22,526 bases of DNA, taken from the IMG/VR virus record IMGVR_UViG_3300034418_001056, positions 1 through 22,526 of that record; one strand, written 5' to 3'. The notes beneath the pieces are model-generated. The model was given only the letters and a program-made list of their open reading frames with translations. It had not been told where the DNA came from and did not search any database. The position numbers and the translations under genes are program-made. Shown in pieces: positions 1 to 9,144 of this stretch; the stretch's first letter is position 1; every line of letters begins with the position of its first letter. The DNA is from a virus.

Positions 1-2338
1 GGTTCAGCGCTTCGTAAAATCCCTTGATGATAGGTGGTGTATCTGGGTTGACGCGAGTATCGTTGATCGTCGGGTCATTATACCGCTCGATACTCGCCAT
101 CATAGATCCGCCGAACATCGGCCCCAGAACCGTGGAAGTTGCCTGCTTTGATACGAGGTTCATAGCCGCCTGCATCCGCTCTGCCGTGCTGGTGTACGAC
201 GACCCCATGATCTCTGACACGTTCGCCATACCCTGCAACATTGGCAATTGACCGAGATAGTTGGCGGCCGCCAGCGATGCGCCCATCGTCAACTGTTCCA
301 GTTTTGACGGGTCATCCTCATACTTGGCATATTCAGCATAGTCGGCAGCGATTGCCAACACGCCCGATATCGGGTCGAACCGGGAATAACTGACTGACTT
401 GTATGTGCCATCGTCCTGTTTGAAATTAAACGAATACGGTTGCAGGCCTTGACGTTGGAACGCCTGTATAGACCCCGGCGCCGTCGGGCCAGACCCAGTA
501 ATGATCACGTCATCGCCTGCCTCGCCGCCGGCAAACGTGGCAAAAGTCGCCATGACCGATGTGCCAAGGGCGATCTTCGCCAAAGCTGCATCGGCCTCGG
601 CGCCACCGGCTTTGATAGCCTTGTAAAACGACGGCATCATCAGTGCTAATGGTGAACGCTCCGACACCGCCTTAACAATGTTGGACGGTGTTTTGAAGAA
701 CGGCACAAATATCTTGGCGAGAGGGTGCGACATCGTCGTCTGCATATTGCCCAAGAAACCTTCAAGATCCTTCTGGAAGGTCACCATCTCGGAGAACTTG
801 CCGACCTCATCGATCAAATCCTGGCCGGGATTACGCATATTCATTTCATACTGGCGTTTGGCCATGTCGACCGGCATCCCGCCATCTATGGCGTCCATCA
901 TGCGACGATACGACAGCGCATGAAGCTGCATCCGGCCAGACAGACCTTTGAAGAACTCATCTTCACTGACAAGGAACCGCCCCGGCAACCGCACGGCGAC
1001 ACCAAGCAGATCCGTCGCCCTGCCGGCGGTGCTGACCGGATCAAGGCCAAAGTTCTCGGCAGTGATCGCCTTATTTTGTCGCGCCTCAAGTTTCGTCTTT
1101 AATCCACCCGAGATCGGCGACTCATCCTTAAATGCCTTGGCAGCAAATAGCAGGCCTTCCAGCAACCCTTGGCGAATGCCGTGCATTAGACTAAGGGCCT
1201 CGCCCATCCGCACACCCTCCGTCGACTTGGTAATGCCGCGCCTGACCGACCCGATCGCGCCGGCAATGAACCGCTCCGGTATCTGCACCCCGACAAAGGC
1301 CAGGTTGGCGCCTACGTTGACGGCATGGGTGGTAAATGCTGACAACAGGCTATTCATCCATACCTCTTGCCACACGTCTATGGTCTTGCCCAAGATGCCA
1401 CGGCTAAATTGCGCCTTGGCTTCTTGTGTCGGCAAGACGGCATACTGGTGGGCGAGATAGTCGATATCGGCCTCTGTGGCCCCGTACAAGGCGTTCTGGA
1501 TGCCTTCTACACGGGCAGGGTCGATGTTGATGCCGATACGGCTGGCAGCCGTCGCCCTGGCGGCCTCGGCCTGACCGCCAAGAAGGTTGGCCGCCATCTT
1601 GCCTTCAAGCGACATCGCCACCATGAAATTGCGGCGGTCTGCCGCCGTCGCAGTGCCATTGAGAACCAACTGGTTGAGGCGGGTAGTTTCAGCATTCAGT
1701 GACCACAATGCCATACGGCCGGCGATGATATCCTCGGCGGCGAGCGGCTGCCCGACAGCACGATTGAGGATCAGGTCAAATACGCCATCCTGGTTCTTTT
1801 CCGATGCCGTCTGGATCATCTGGTCAAACGAAATTGACCCCCGCTTCTGCTGCGCGACATAATCTTTATACGTCTGCAGTATCTGATCCATTAACTCTTT
1901 TTCATCTTGGGCTGTATTGACCCGCTCAAAATTGATACGCGCCACAGGAACTCCGGCGGCACGTTGCGCCGATGATGGCGAAGGAACACCGGTCGACATC
2001 ACGTCAATGATGTTATTAAACGTCGCCATCTCGGCGTCTGACGGGTCGCGGATGACGAAAAAATCGCCACGCCTTTCGACGGGTTGATCGATGATGTCGC
2101 GGCCGATCGGCTTTGCATTATCGACAGCATCGAGGGCAGACTTGCCTTTATCCATGACAGCCTTCGCGCCAGCCTTTACAACATCGACAATGCTAGCCAC
2201 TTCAATATTATCTGCGGGATCTGGAGCAGGGGCATCGAGCGGGGCAATATCTTCCGGCGGCACGTCAATAGGCGGCGTTGCCGTCGTCAGCATTTCCAAT
2301 TGCGGCTCGTCTTGAGGTATTAGGATGTTCTCAACCAT
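1..2338 (-). CDS. Large internal virion (ejection) protein, gp16-like, 3' end cut by window edge
   Basis: I translated this frame by hand from an ATG at 2338 and it stays open to base 1, giving at least 779 residues, so the C-terminus lies outside the window. A Shine-Dalgarno-like GGGAG sits 7 nt before the ATG. The N-terminus is acidic and rich in Pro, Ala and Asp (about residues 1-50). I see no lytic transglycosylase domain there, although T7 gp16 carries one at its N-terminus. A segment near residues 541-565 reads FVPFFKTPSNIVKAVSERSP; this 'PF.KTP.NI' pattern recurs in very large podophage virion proteins. Alanine-rich and hydrophobic stretches are frequent, as expected for a protein that crosses membranes during DNA ejection. 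It is last in the order tail tube A, tail tube B, gp14-like, gp15-like, which is where T7 encodes gp16. The role is inferred from position and composition. Confidence 0.75.
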   Translation of the reverse strand, partial: MVENILIPQDEPQLEMLTTATPPIDVPPEDIAPLDAPAPDPADNIEVASIVDVVKAGAKAVMDKGKSALDAVDNAKPIGRDIIDQPVERRGDFFVIRDPSDAEMATFNNIIDVMSTGVPSPSSAQRAAGVPVARINFERVNTAQDEKELMDQILQTYKDYVAQQKRGSISFDQMIQTASEKNQDGVFDLILNRAVGQPLAAEDIIAGRMALWSLNAETTRLNQLVLNGTATAADRRNFMVAMSLEGKMAANLLGGQAEAARATAASRIGINIDPARVEGIQNALYGATEADIDYLAHQYAVLPTQEAKAQFSRGILGKTIDVWQEVWMNSLLSAFTTHAVNVGANLAFVGVQIPERFIAGAIGSVRRGITKSTEGVRMGEALSLMHGIRQGLLEGLLFAAKAFKDESPISGGLKTKLEARQNKAITAENFGLDPVSTAGRATDLLGVAVRLPGRFLVSEDEFFKGLSGRMQLHALSYRRMMDAIDGGMPVDMAKRQYEMNMRNPGQDLIDEVGKFSEMVTFQKDLEGFLGNMQTTMSHPLAKIFVPFFKTPSNIVKAVSERSPLALMMPSFYKAIKAGGAEADAALAKIALGTSVMATFATFAGGEAGDDVIITGSGPTAPGSIQAFQRQGLQPYSFNFKQDDGTYKSVSYSRFDPISGVLAIAADYAEYAKYEDDPSKLEQLTMGASLAAANYLGQLPMLQGMANVSEIMGSSYTSTAERMQAAMNLVSKQATSTVLGPMFGGSMMASIERYNDPTINDTRVNPDTPPIIKGFYEALN

Positions 2339-2365
2339 GCGCCTTCTCCCGGCGCGTGGCGCCTG

Positions 2366-2566
2366 TTAATCGGGTTTGTCTTGCTTGTCGAAGTGCGCCA
2401 ACCAGTATTCCATTGTCTCTGGTTGCTCGCGCTCGTAACCGAGCCGCTCCAAAGCATCGTTGTGCTTCTTGCAGGCGTCGATCATCTTTTGCGCCCATAC
2501 CTCGTTGGGTATGGGCGGCAGATGCGACGGGCGAAATGGTTGCTGCATCTTTTGCATGATCAGCAT
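2366..2566 (-). CDS. Small hypothetical protein (66 aa) between two ejection-protein genes
   Basis: The frame encodes MLIMQKMQQPF... and ends ...HFDKQDKPD. I do not recognise the family. It is preferred over the overlapping 89-aa frame because its third codon positions are about 70% G or C, like the neighbours, while the other frame has AT-rich third positions and a low-quality composition. No strong ribosome-binding site precedes the ATG at 2566; in-frame ATGs at 2557 and 2548 are alternatives. The frame is the same as that of the upstream 676-aa gene, separated only by its TGA stop and ten sense codons. It could therefore be reached by readthrough or by reinitiation. It ends 27 bp before the gp16-like start. 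Confidence 0.6.
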   Translation of the reverse strand: MLIMQKMQQPFRPSHLPPIPNEVWAQKMIDACKKHNDALERLGYEREQPETMEYWLAHFDKQDKPD

Positions 2567-2596
2567 TGTACCAAAGTTGTACTGGTTTGTGAAAGG

Positions 2597-4627
2597 TCAT
2601 TTAACGCCCTCCTTGCCCGTCTTGAGTTCAGGCTGGTCGGCGCCGGCGGCCAATAGCCCCGCGCCACCGATCGACAGCAGGGGTGTCTTCCCTTCCATAA
2701 ACCCTTTAAAGATCGTGTCTTTGTCTCGGCCGGTCAGTTGCGCCGTGACGTCAATACGATCATTGATTAGTTCAACCACAGTTTTGAATTCTGACGCGAG
2801 GCCAGTGCGATCGCCAGAACCGAACCAACCGAGAGACTGAGCTTCGGCCGGAGACACGCCAAGTATCTCAGCAGCTTTGCGATAAATGTCAGAGAATACC
2901 GCATATTCCGTCTGCATATCCTTGCCGGCGATCTTCTGGCTTCCCAATGTGTCGTTCAGCCATGTGGCTGGGTTCAGCCTCGACGGGTCCGCTTTATATT
3001 CCTTGAGATATTCCGGCTTGATAAACCCGTCAGGGATTGACCCCGGCTGTATCTCGTTCATCGCGTCAAGGGCGCCCCTGATCGCATGTGTGTCTACCGT
3101 CACGCCGTCAAAGTTGCCGGCGACGTTCTCAGCAAATGTGTATGGCTTCGGGTTGGTATCATTGCTGATGCCTTGGTTCCCTTTTATATCTTTGAGTAAC
3201 TTGCCGTGTATCCCGCTGTCGCCGATCATCATCGGATATCCATGCTCATTGATGCCGCCACTGCCAGGGCCGACGACCTCGGCTATATCAATACCGGCTT
3301 TGCTTTTTGCCGCCGCCAGTGACGCATTTCTGAGGTTCTGTTCCGTCATCGTGCGGGGGCTGGTCGCTGCATAATAAAGAGCGAAGTCTTTGAGTTGCTG
3401 ACGCGCCGTCGCCTCTGGGATGCCCAGTGCGACTGCCTTATCGACCAATGGTCCGGTATGATAAAAATACTGTGCAGCAGTGCCAAGGTATGGCGTCATT
3501 CTCTCAGCCAGACGCGCCGCGATAAGATCAGTCATATCAGCGACAGGCCGCGCTCGATTTCCAAGCGGAAGTTTAACGCCGTCGGGGGCGCGTGGCACAG
3601 GCACAGGCGTTTGCGCGGCATGTGATTTGTTATACCCCTCCGGCGTTGTATCAAACATATTGTCGCCTGATGGGCTAACGCGGTCGGCCGCCTTTAATTT
3701 CATCTGCTGCGACCGAATATCCAGCACTTCCTTCATCGTCGGGAGAGTGGTGTCAGGGGCTGCCGCGTCGGTAAATTTCATGTCTGGAGTGACAGACATA
3801 TCTGGGGCTAGATCAAATTTACCAACATCCTCGATCGACATCCCCACAGGGATTGGCGACTTGCCATCGGCCCATCGGCTGCTGATCATCGTCACAATAT
3901 CCTGTGCCGCGCCGCTATTCTTTGCCATAGCAACCAAGCTGCCCAATCCATTAACGAGCGGCCCTAAGACAGCCCCCGGCAGCGCCCCGACTAAGCGCGA
4001 GTTGAAGTCTTGGATTGTCGCATTATCACTGGTCACAAAGTCGCTGACGATCTGTGATACTTCCTGTGCCTTGTCGCTAGGGATCATGGCGATCATCTGC
4101 GCGATGCCGTCGGCCTCAGTCTTGCCTGACGTGGCGAAATCACCGATGACACCACCGACAATGTCAGCGACAGCAGGGCCATAACCAGCCATTTTCAGCG
4201 CCCTCATAGCGGGGATCATCCCCGGCAGTGCTTGGCCCAGACCTGACGCCAATTGACCGGGAAGGGTGGTCGGCGGGTCAATGGTGGGGTCTACACCTAC
4301 AGCATCAAGTGCCGCACCACCCATCGCCTCAATCACTGGGGCGCCGGGGATCATCCTATTGATTTCATGCGCCCCGCGAGCCGCGCCATGCAGCAGGCCT
4401 TGCCCCATGTCGGCAATATAATTTACCGCGCTGTCAATCGCACTAGCAGCGTCTGGTGTAACGATGTCTCCTGATATGTCGGGTTTGACGAGGTATTGAT
4501 CAACTAGGCTGGGCGGCGCTGCATAACGCACCATGCCATCCCTGCCACGCTGTAATGTAAAACCATCCGGCAGACCGTGCTTCTGGTAAGTCAGGCGGTC
4601 GGTATATTCTTGGGTCAGGTCGGTCAT
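2597..4627 (-). CDS. Probable ejected virion protein (676 aa) with C-terminal HhH-GPD-like region
   Basis: The start at 4627 overlaps the stop of the gp15-like gene (ATGA), indicating coupled translation. The N-terminal 240 residues hold several Gly/Ala-rich hydrophobic stretches (about 75-160 and 215-235), consistent with membrane contact after ejection. Residues 416-431 (ALYYAATSPRTMTEQN) and 495-520 (PYTFAENVAG... then VDTHAIRGAL) resemble phage proteins of the DUF7178 type, as I recall that family. The VDTHxxR at 511-517 matches the motif that carries the catalytic Asp of HhH-GPD DNA glycosylases such as endonuclease III (VDTHIFRV). The gene lies between the gp15-like and gp16-like genes, so delivery with the genome is likely. 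Enzymatic activity is only inferred, and a clear helix-hairpin-helix is not obvious by eye. Confidence 0.7.
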   Translation of the reverse strand: MTDLTQEYTDRLTYQKHGLPDGFTLQRGRDGMVRYAAPPSLVDQYLVKPDISGDIVTPDAASAIDSAVNYIADMGQGLLHGAARGAHEINRMIPGAPVIEAMGGAALDAVGVDPTIDPPTTLPGQLASGLGQALPGMIPAMRALKMAGYGPAVADIVGGVIGDFATSGKTEADGIAQMIAMIPSDKAQEVSQIVSDFVTSDNATIQDFNSRLVGALPGAVLGPLVNGLGSLVAMAKNSGAAQDIVTMISSRWADGKSPIPVGMSIEDVGKFDLAPDMSVTPDMKFTDAAAPDTTLPTMKEVLDIRSQQMKLKAADRVSPSGDNMFDTTPEGYNKSHAAQTPVPVPRAPDGVKLPLGNRARPVADMTDLIAARLAERMTPYLGTAAQYFYHTGPLVDKAVALGIPEATARQQLKDFALYYAATSPRTMTEQNLRNASLAAAKSKAGIDIAEVVGPGSGGINEHGYPMMIGDSGIHGKLLKDIKGNQGISNDTNPKPYTFAENVAGNFDGVTVDTHAIRGALDAMNEIQPGSIPDGFIKPEYLKEYKADPSRLNPATWLNDTLGSQKIAGKDMQTEYAVFSDIYRKAAEILGVSPAEAQSLGWFGSGDRTGLASEFKTVVELINDRIDVTAQLTGRDKDTIFKGFMEGKTPLLSIGGAGLLAAGADQPELKTGKEGVK

Positions 4628-6393
4628 TTCTGCACTCCCAGCCTGCGCTCATACCCTTCGATCGCGCTGCGGATGTCGAGGATGTCGTTGATAATTTTTT
4701 TATTAGTGGCATTCGCACTCGGGATCAGGCCGACTAGAGTATTTCGGTCTGCTGTCGCGTCGATACCTTGCTTCTCAAGATATTTTGCTTTTGTCTCCAA
4801 GTTGGATTGCGCCTCTGCATAAGCCTTCTCTGTCTCACGCCGCTCAATCTCGACCAGATTATCCTTAACCCATTTATTGACGTCCATCGCAGGATTGAGC
4901 GTCAACGCCTCGTTAAAATCGCCGATCGTAGTTTCATATACAGCCTTGCGACGTGCCACTTCTTCTTTATCAAGGCCAGCCGTGTCAGCCTGTGGGTCAT
5001 AGCGCACTTTTGCCGAGATGATCGCTTTAGCCCTTGTCACCGATTTATCACGCTGCTGCATGACCAATTCAGTCAATTGTGTGGCCTCGGTCTGCACGAT
5101 CTTACCGGCCGCCAATGATGCGTCGATCTTGCGGAAGTATTCCGACGTTGGTGCGCCGCCAATCGTGATCTGCCGCTTCAGTTCTCCCAAGCCGACAGCA
5201 TCGCCAGACTTAAACCCGGTCGGGTGTTCGCGCACTGTCTCTTCATATATTGGCCTGATTTTCGGCGACATCGATGCGACTGCACTTTTCATTCCCGCCA
5301 GATCGCCATCGCGACGCGCCTGACTGAATCGATCGACTGCCTCCAAATCTGCATCATCACGCGCCGCCGTCCGTGCCGCACGTTCAGCATTCTTATCTGC
5401 AACCCGCTCACTGCGGAGTTTTCGCATCGCGCCGCGCACGTCCAGTTTTTCGTTCTCATCCAGGGCGTCGTAGGCATTCTGCATCGCGGGGCTGTCAAAC
5501 CGTCCCGCCTTCGCTTGAGCGAGTGCCGCCGTAATCCCCTCGGGATGCTGGTCTGCCCAATCTTCAAGGGCCGCCTTTCGCGCCGTTGTCACCGCCTTAT
5601 TGAAATCCTCGCGGCCGGATTTCTGCATTGTCGGATCATTCGCATAAACAGCATAATTGTCGATCGACTGACGAAGAACATCCAACTGCTGATCGACGGT
5701 TATGGTCTGCCCAGTCGTCTGGTCAATCATGTCGCCGCGAGCAATGATCTGCGGGGTCGCTTCGATGATCGACTGCACACCCTTTTGAGCTTTGACCTTT
5801 TTCTCTTTCAAGGTGCGGGTGGCTTCTTCGCTGATTGCCGATGACAGGGTGCTGTTAGCCATCTGCGACAAGCTGGCGCGGATTGTTGAATACAGTTCCG
5901 GCGCGGCGTCTTTGACAACCGACGACAGCCCATCCACCAGGTCGGCCAACTTGCCGCCGGGGCGAGGGGATCCAGACGACATATCTGTGAGGGACGACAG
6001 GTCAGCCTTGCCCAGTTTAATATCGGCCAGCATCATCGTCAGTTCTGTACGGGCCTGCAGGTCGATCTCAGACGCAATTTGCTGCATCTGCACCTTACGG
6101 CCAGCCTTGTCGAACGTCGTCAACTGACCGGCAAATAATTCTTCTGGATCCTTGCCCAGCGCCTTGGCATCTTCCAATTGCTTTAGTGTGATCGGGTTCT
6201 CAGCATAATACTTGGCGCCCTCGATCGCGGCCTGCTCGTCGGCAATCTTATTAAAAAAACTACCCAGCCGATCGGCACTGTCTGCCATCGCCAAAGATGA
6301 CTTCTGGCTTTCGCGCAGATCAGCAAAATCGATATTGCGAGGCTGTGCGTGTGCGATGCCGCCGCCGCGATAATTGGTAAATCTTTCAGCCAT
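4624..6393 (-). CDS. Internal virion protein, gp15-like (589 aa)
   Basis: The protein is long, hydrophilic and largely helical by composition (Ala, Glu, Lys, Gln and Arg rich), with no signal peptide. T7 gp15 is longer (747 aa) but has the same position, directly after gp14. In T7, gp14, gp15 and gp16 form the internal core that is ejected into the cell and makes the channel for DNA transfer. Basic-acidic helices around residues 200-400 suggest coiled-coil or repeat packing. The ATG at 6393 shares one base with the TAA stop of the gp14-like gene (TAATG), and the gene ends with an ATGA overlap on the 676-aa gene. The assignment rests mainly on gene order, length class and composition. Confidence 0.7.
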   Translation of the reverse strand: MAERFTNYRGGGIAHAQPRNIDFADLRESQKSSLAMADSADRLGSFFNKIADEQAAIEGAKYYAENPITLKQLEDAKALGKDPEELFAGQLTTFDKAGRKVQMQQIASEIDLQARTELTMMLADIKLGKADLSSLTDMSSGSPRPGGKLADLVDGLSSVVKDAAPELYSTIRASLSQMANSTLSSAISEEATRTLKEKKVKAQKGVQSIIEATPQIIARGDMIDQTTGQTITVDQQLDVLRQSIDNYAVYANDPTMQKSGREDFNKAVTTARKAALEDWADQHPEGITAALAQAKAGRFDSPAMQNAYDALDENEKLDVRGAMRKLRSERVADKNAERAARTAARDDADLEAVDRFSQARRDGDLAGMKSAVASMSPKIRPIYEETVREHPTGFKSGDAVGLGELKRQITIGGAPTSEYFRKIDASLAAGKIVQTEATQLTELVMQQRDKSVTRAKAIISAKVRYDPQADTAGLDKEEVARRKAVYETTIGDFNEALTLNPAMDVNKWVKDNLVEIERRETEKAYAEAQSNLETKAKYLEKQGIDATADRNTLVGLIPSANATNKKIINDILDIRSAIEGYERRLGVQK

Positions 6394-6941
6394 TATATTG
6401 ACCCCGGGTGTGCGCCGACACCATACTGTGCCTGTCCAGCGGATGATAAACCTGATGTATTAAGAGTGCCGCCACCGCCCCCGCCACCCATCGCCCCGCT
6501 ACCAGCAAACATCATGAACCCCTTACCGAGAGTCCCGATGGCGCTATACAGACCAGCCTGTGCGGCCGACTTGCCGGCGGCCCGGTAGATGTTCGCCTGC
6601 ATTCCAGCCATCTCGGTTGCCATAACCGCATTACGCTTGGCAGTGTTAAAATTAGATACGCCAAAACGCTGGTTGGCGGTCTTGATCGTGGCCGCCGACC
6701 CGGTCAGATTGACTTGCACCAATCCGGCACCGGCAGCCGCATTGATCGATGCATTTGACCGTACCAATCCGTCAAGCGCCTCAACGCCCTTCTGCTTGTA
6801 GGCAATCGCCTGCGACCGGCCCTGGAACTCGGCCATATTCGCCTGCGACTTATAATTTGCCTCTGCAGCTTTCCCGGCTTTGTATTGGCCGACTGCTGAT
6901 ATTGCCGACTGTGCGAGGCCAGCAACTGCCATTGCCATCAT
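6393..6941 (-). CDS. Internal virion protein, gp14-like (182 aa)
   Basis: This Ala/Gly/Met-rich protein has a hydrophobic N-terminus (MMAMAVAGLAQSAISAVGQY), a helical middle with NYKSQANMAEFQGRSQA, and a glycine run (GAMGGGGGGGT) near residue 150. This layout is typical of phage gp14-type internal virion proteins, which insert into the outer membrane during infection; T7 gp14 is 196 aa. It follows tail tubular protein B by a few bases and precedes the gp15-like gene, as in T7-type maps. A GGGAG motif stands about 9 nt before the ATG at 6941; the adjacent ATG at 6938 is an equally possible start. Confidence 0.78.
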   Translation of the reverse strand: MMAMAVAGLAQSAISAVGQYKAGKAAEANYKSQANMAEFQGRSQAIAYKQKGVEALDGLVRSNASINAAAGAGLVQVNLTGSAATIKTANQRFGVSNFNTAKRNAVMATEMAGMQANIYRAAGKSAAQAGLYSAIGTLGKGFMMFAGSGAMGGGGGGGTLNTSGLSSAGQAQYGVGAHPGSI

Positions 6942-6945
6942 CGCA

Positions 6946-9144
6946 TTATGCTCCCGCGCTTACACGATACTCTAATCCGAGTACCGTAAATTTAAGGGGC
7001 GTTAACTGCCCGATCGACACCGCAGCATCTTGGGAAAATCCCTGTATGCTATGCAGCGTTTTTATGCCTGTGAACTCAGCCACCGGGTCGCCCAGCAATG
7101 ACACGTCAAATTCCCTGAACGGGATGTCGATATTGTTGATCGTCAGAGACTGCGTACTGTCGCAAATCACGTCAACGCGAAGGACGCGACGTTTCATCCC
7201 TTGTCGAGTGCCGCCGGCCTGGCGCGGATCGACTGGCATCGTCTGAACCGTCACCGTGTAATTTAGGCCCAATTGATAGCTGGACGTCGAAGCGCGGGGG
7301 AATGTCAGGTCGCCGGATGCATCCATCGTCTGCTCGACCTGCACCGCGCCATCAAGAAGCAGTTGCACATCCTCTAGCGCCAGGTGATTGCCGGCGATGG
7401 ATGACGCCACACCACCGGCAACCGCGCTGTCCAACGTGTACGATGAATTGAAGGCCTCAAGCATATAAGTATCGACGGAATTGATGACCCGCTTAACGAC
7501 AGCGTAGATCGTGTCGATATCCACAGAGACATCGATGAATGTGCCGTCCGTTATAAACTCGGAAGCGGCGACCACATTCTGTGATCTCAACAGCGTGTAG
7601 GCCGTCATGGTGCCGCCGTCACCATTAACAATGAGCAGCAAGTCGCCCTCATCAGTCGATGTTGCCTTCCGCAGAGCCATCCGCGTCGGCGTCTTGAGAA
7701 GATGCGATGATAACACTGATACCCGCGCAGACACATAAGTTTGCTGGGCATCGGTATAGACAAATTCGTTTAACGCTCTGCCCTGGCGTTGGATATAAAG
7801 TGTTCCGCTATCCAGACCTTGAACGCCCACACCTTCCTTAGTGCCATTGCGCGATGCAAGACGGACGACGAAGTTTGACGGCGTAATAGGTTCAAGCGTG
7901 GTCTGCGGGACATAAAATTCACCACCGGTAGTCAAAAATTGCAAGTCGCGTCCAGAGAAGATTTCGACAACAGCGTTTAACTGGTTGGTATCGATCGTCG
8001 CCTCAACTGCGGCGTCGTCCAATCCCTCGCCCTGGTCGTGATTGAAGAACTCGCCGACGCGGGATCCCCACACGGTAGATGGCAACGCCTTCGACCCGCC
8101 GTGATATAGCCGACCTTCATGGAATGTCGCAGTGCGGGGCCAGCCGCGCAGCGTTGACCAGGCGTCCTCGTAGCCGCTCTCCAGTTCCCAATCACCTGAC
8201 GCAATCGCAGATGTGTCAAAGAACGGCACTTCGACGTAGGCCTTGACGACCGTCGCCGACGTGAACTCAACGATGCGAGCACGGCCAAAATTCACGGTAT
8301 TATTGACGTATTGACCTACATCACTATCGACTGTGAATGTCGATGTATTGTCGGGTGTCGTCGTCCACGCAACAGATACTGTCGCCACCTTGGTCGCGCC
8401 GACATAATCGGAAATAATGCGCCTCTGGCCCTCGCCAGTGCCGCCGGTGATCAGGATGCCGGCGCCATTATAAATATCATCAGTCGCCACCGCGCCGGCA
8501 TCTAGCGTGATAGTCGATGCCGCCCCAGCTTGCGCCGTATTTGACCGGCCCTCATGGAAGGTAGCCGCACCTGCTGTCAGAGTGACGTTGCCATCAATGG
8601 CAGATGGCGTCAGTGTCGTCGCCGGGTTCGTCGTCGTTACTGTAAAGGCATACTTTGGCAGGGTGTCGAACGTCACATCGCTGATCGTCCAATCGGTATC
8701 TGTCGCGCCGCGCACGATCTTTTTCGGGGAGATATCTTCTTGCACGATGATCAGCGTGTCGGCCGACTGCACCCATCGCATCGTCGGCAAGACAGCCGAC
8801 GTGACGCCGGTGGTCGTCAGGTAGTCATTGCCGCCGCCATTGATCGCAGTCTGCAGCACCTTGTTTTTGTAGATGTACATCCGCTCATTGGTAAACAGCA
8901 GCATATAACTGTCGCTGATCGAAAACTCGAAAGGCACCAGACGGACACCATCGGCCGGCGAACCACCAATCGTCCCGATATACTGCAGACCGGGGCGCCG
9001 GGTGATGCCACCTTGCGGCTGGATGATCACATTCTTTGCCGACGCCAGCGCCTTGTAATACTGCTCGAGGTCAAGCCGCGCTCGCAGTTTCGGGTCAATT
9101 TCGCCGGATGTGAAATCGGTCTGGATGTTTAATGTGCGGCTCAT
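6946..9144 (-). CDS. Tail tubular protein B, gp12-like (732 aa)
   Basis: The N-terminus (MSRTLNIQTDFTSGEIDPKL, then KNVIIQPQGGITRRPGLQYI) is the characteristic opening of the podovirus tail tube/nozzle protein: a 'GE.P.L..R.D...Y..g...l.N....pqGg..rRPG' pattern. Length is close to T7 gp12 (794 aa). The protein forms the distal part of the short tail through which DNA leaves. The rest is beta-rich (many Thr, Val, Asp), with segments such as RLYHGGSKALPSTVWGSRVG that belong to the same family signature. The start at 9144 overlaps the stop of the tail tubular A gene (ATGA). Confidence 0.93.
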   Translation of the reverse strand: MSRTLNIQTDFTSGEIDPKLRARLDLEQYYKALASAKNVIIQPQGGITRRPGLQYIGTIGGSPADGVRLVPFEFSISDSYMLLFTNERMYIYKNKVLQTAINGGGNDYLTTTGVTSAVLPTMRWVQSADTLIIVQEDISPKKIVRGATDTDWTISDVTFDTLPKYAFTVTTTNPATTLTPSAIDGNVTLTAGAATFHEGRSNTAQAGAASTITLDAGAVATDDIYNGAGILITGGTGEGQRRIISDYVGATKVATVSVAWTTTPDNTSTFTVDSDVGQYVNNTVNFGRARIVEFTSATVVKAYVEVPFFDTSAIASGDWELESGYEDAWSTLRGWPRTATFHEGRLYHGGSKALPSTVWGSRVGEFFNHDQGEGLDDAAVEATIDTNQLNAVVEIFSGRDLQFLTTGGEFYVPQTTLEPITPSNFVVRLASRNGTKEGVGVQGLDSGTLYIQRQGRALNEFVYTDAQQTYVSARVSVLSSHLLKTPTRMALRKATSTDEGDLLLIVNGDGGTMTAYTLLRSQNVVAASEFITDGTFIDVSVDIDTIYAVVKRVINSVDTYMLEAFNSSYTLDSAVAGGVASSIAGNHLALEDVQLLLDGAVQVEQTMDASGDLTFPRASTSSYQLGLNYTVTVQTMPVDPRQAGGTRQGMKRRVLRVDVICDSTQSLTINNIDIPFREFDVSLLGDPVAEFTGIKTLHSIQGFSQDAAVSIGQLTPLKFTVLGLEYRVSAGA

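Noticed and set aside
2331-2600. 89-aa minus-strand frame with an ATGA overlap on the preceding gene
   Set aside because: The start geometry is attractive, but third codon positions are AT-rich unlike all neighbours and the product is Arg/Ala/Thr-rich and featureless; the 66-aa frame in another phase shows normal codon use.
3480-4184. Long plus-strand open frame opposite the 676-aa gene
   Set aside because: It is a shadow frame: no ribosome-binding site, no recognisable motif, and the opposite strand encodes a coherent protein.
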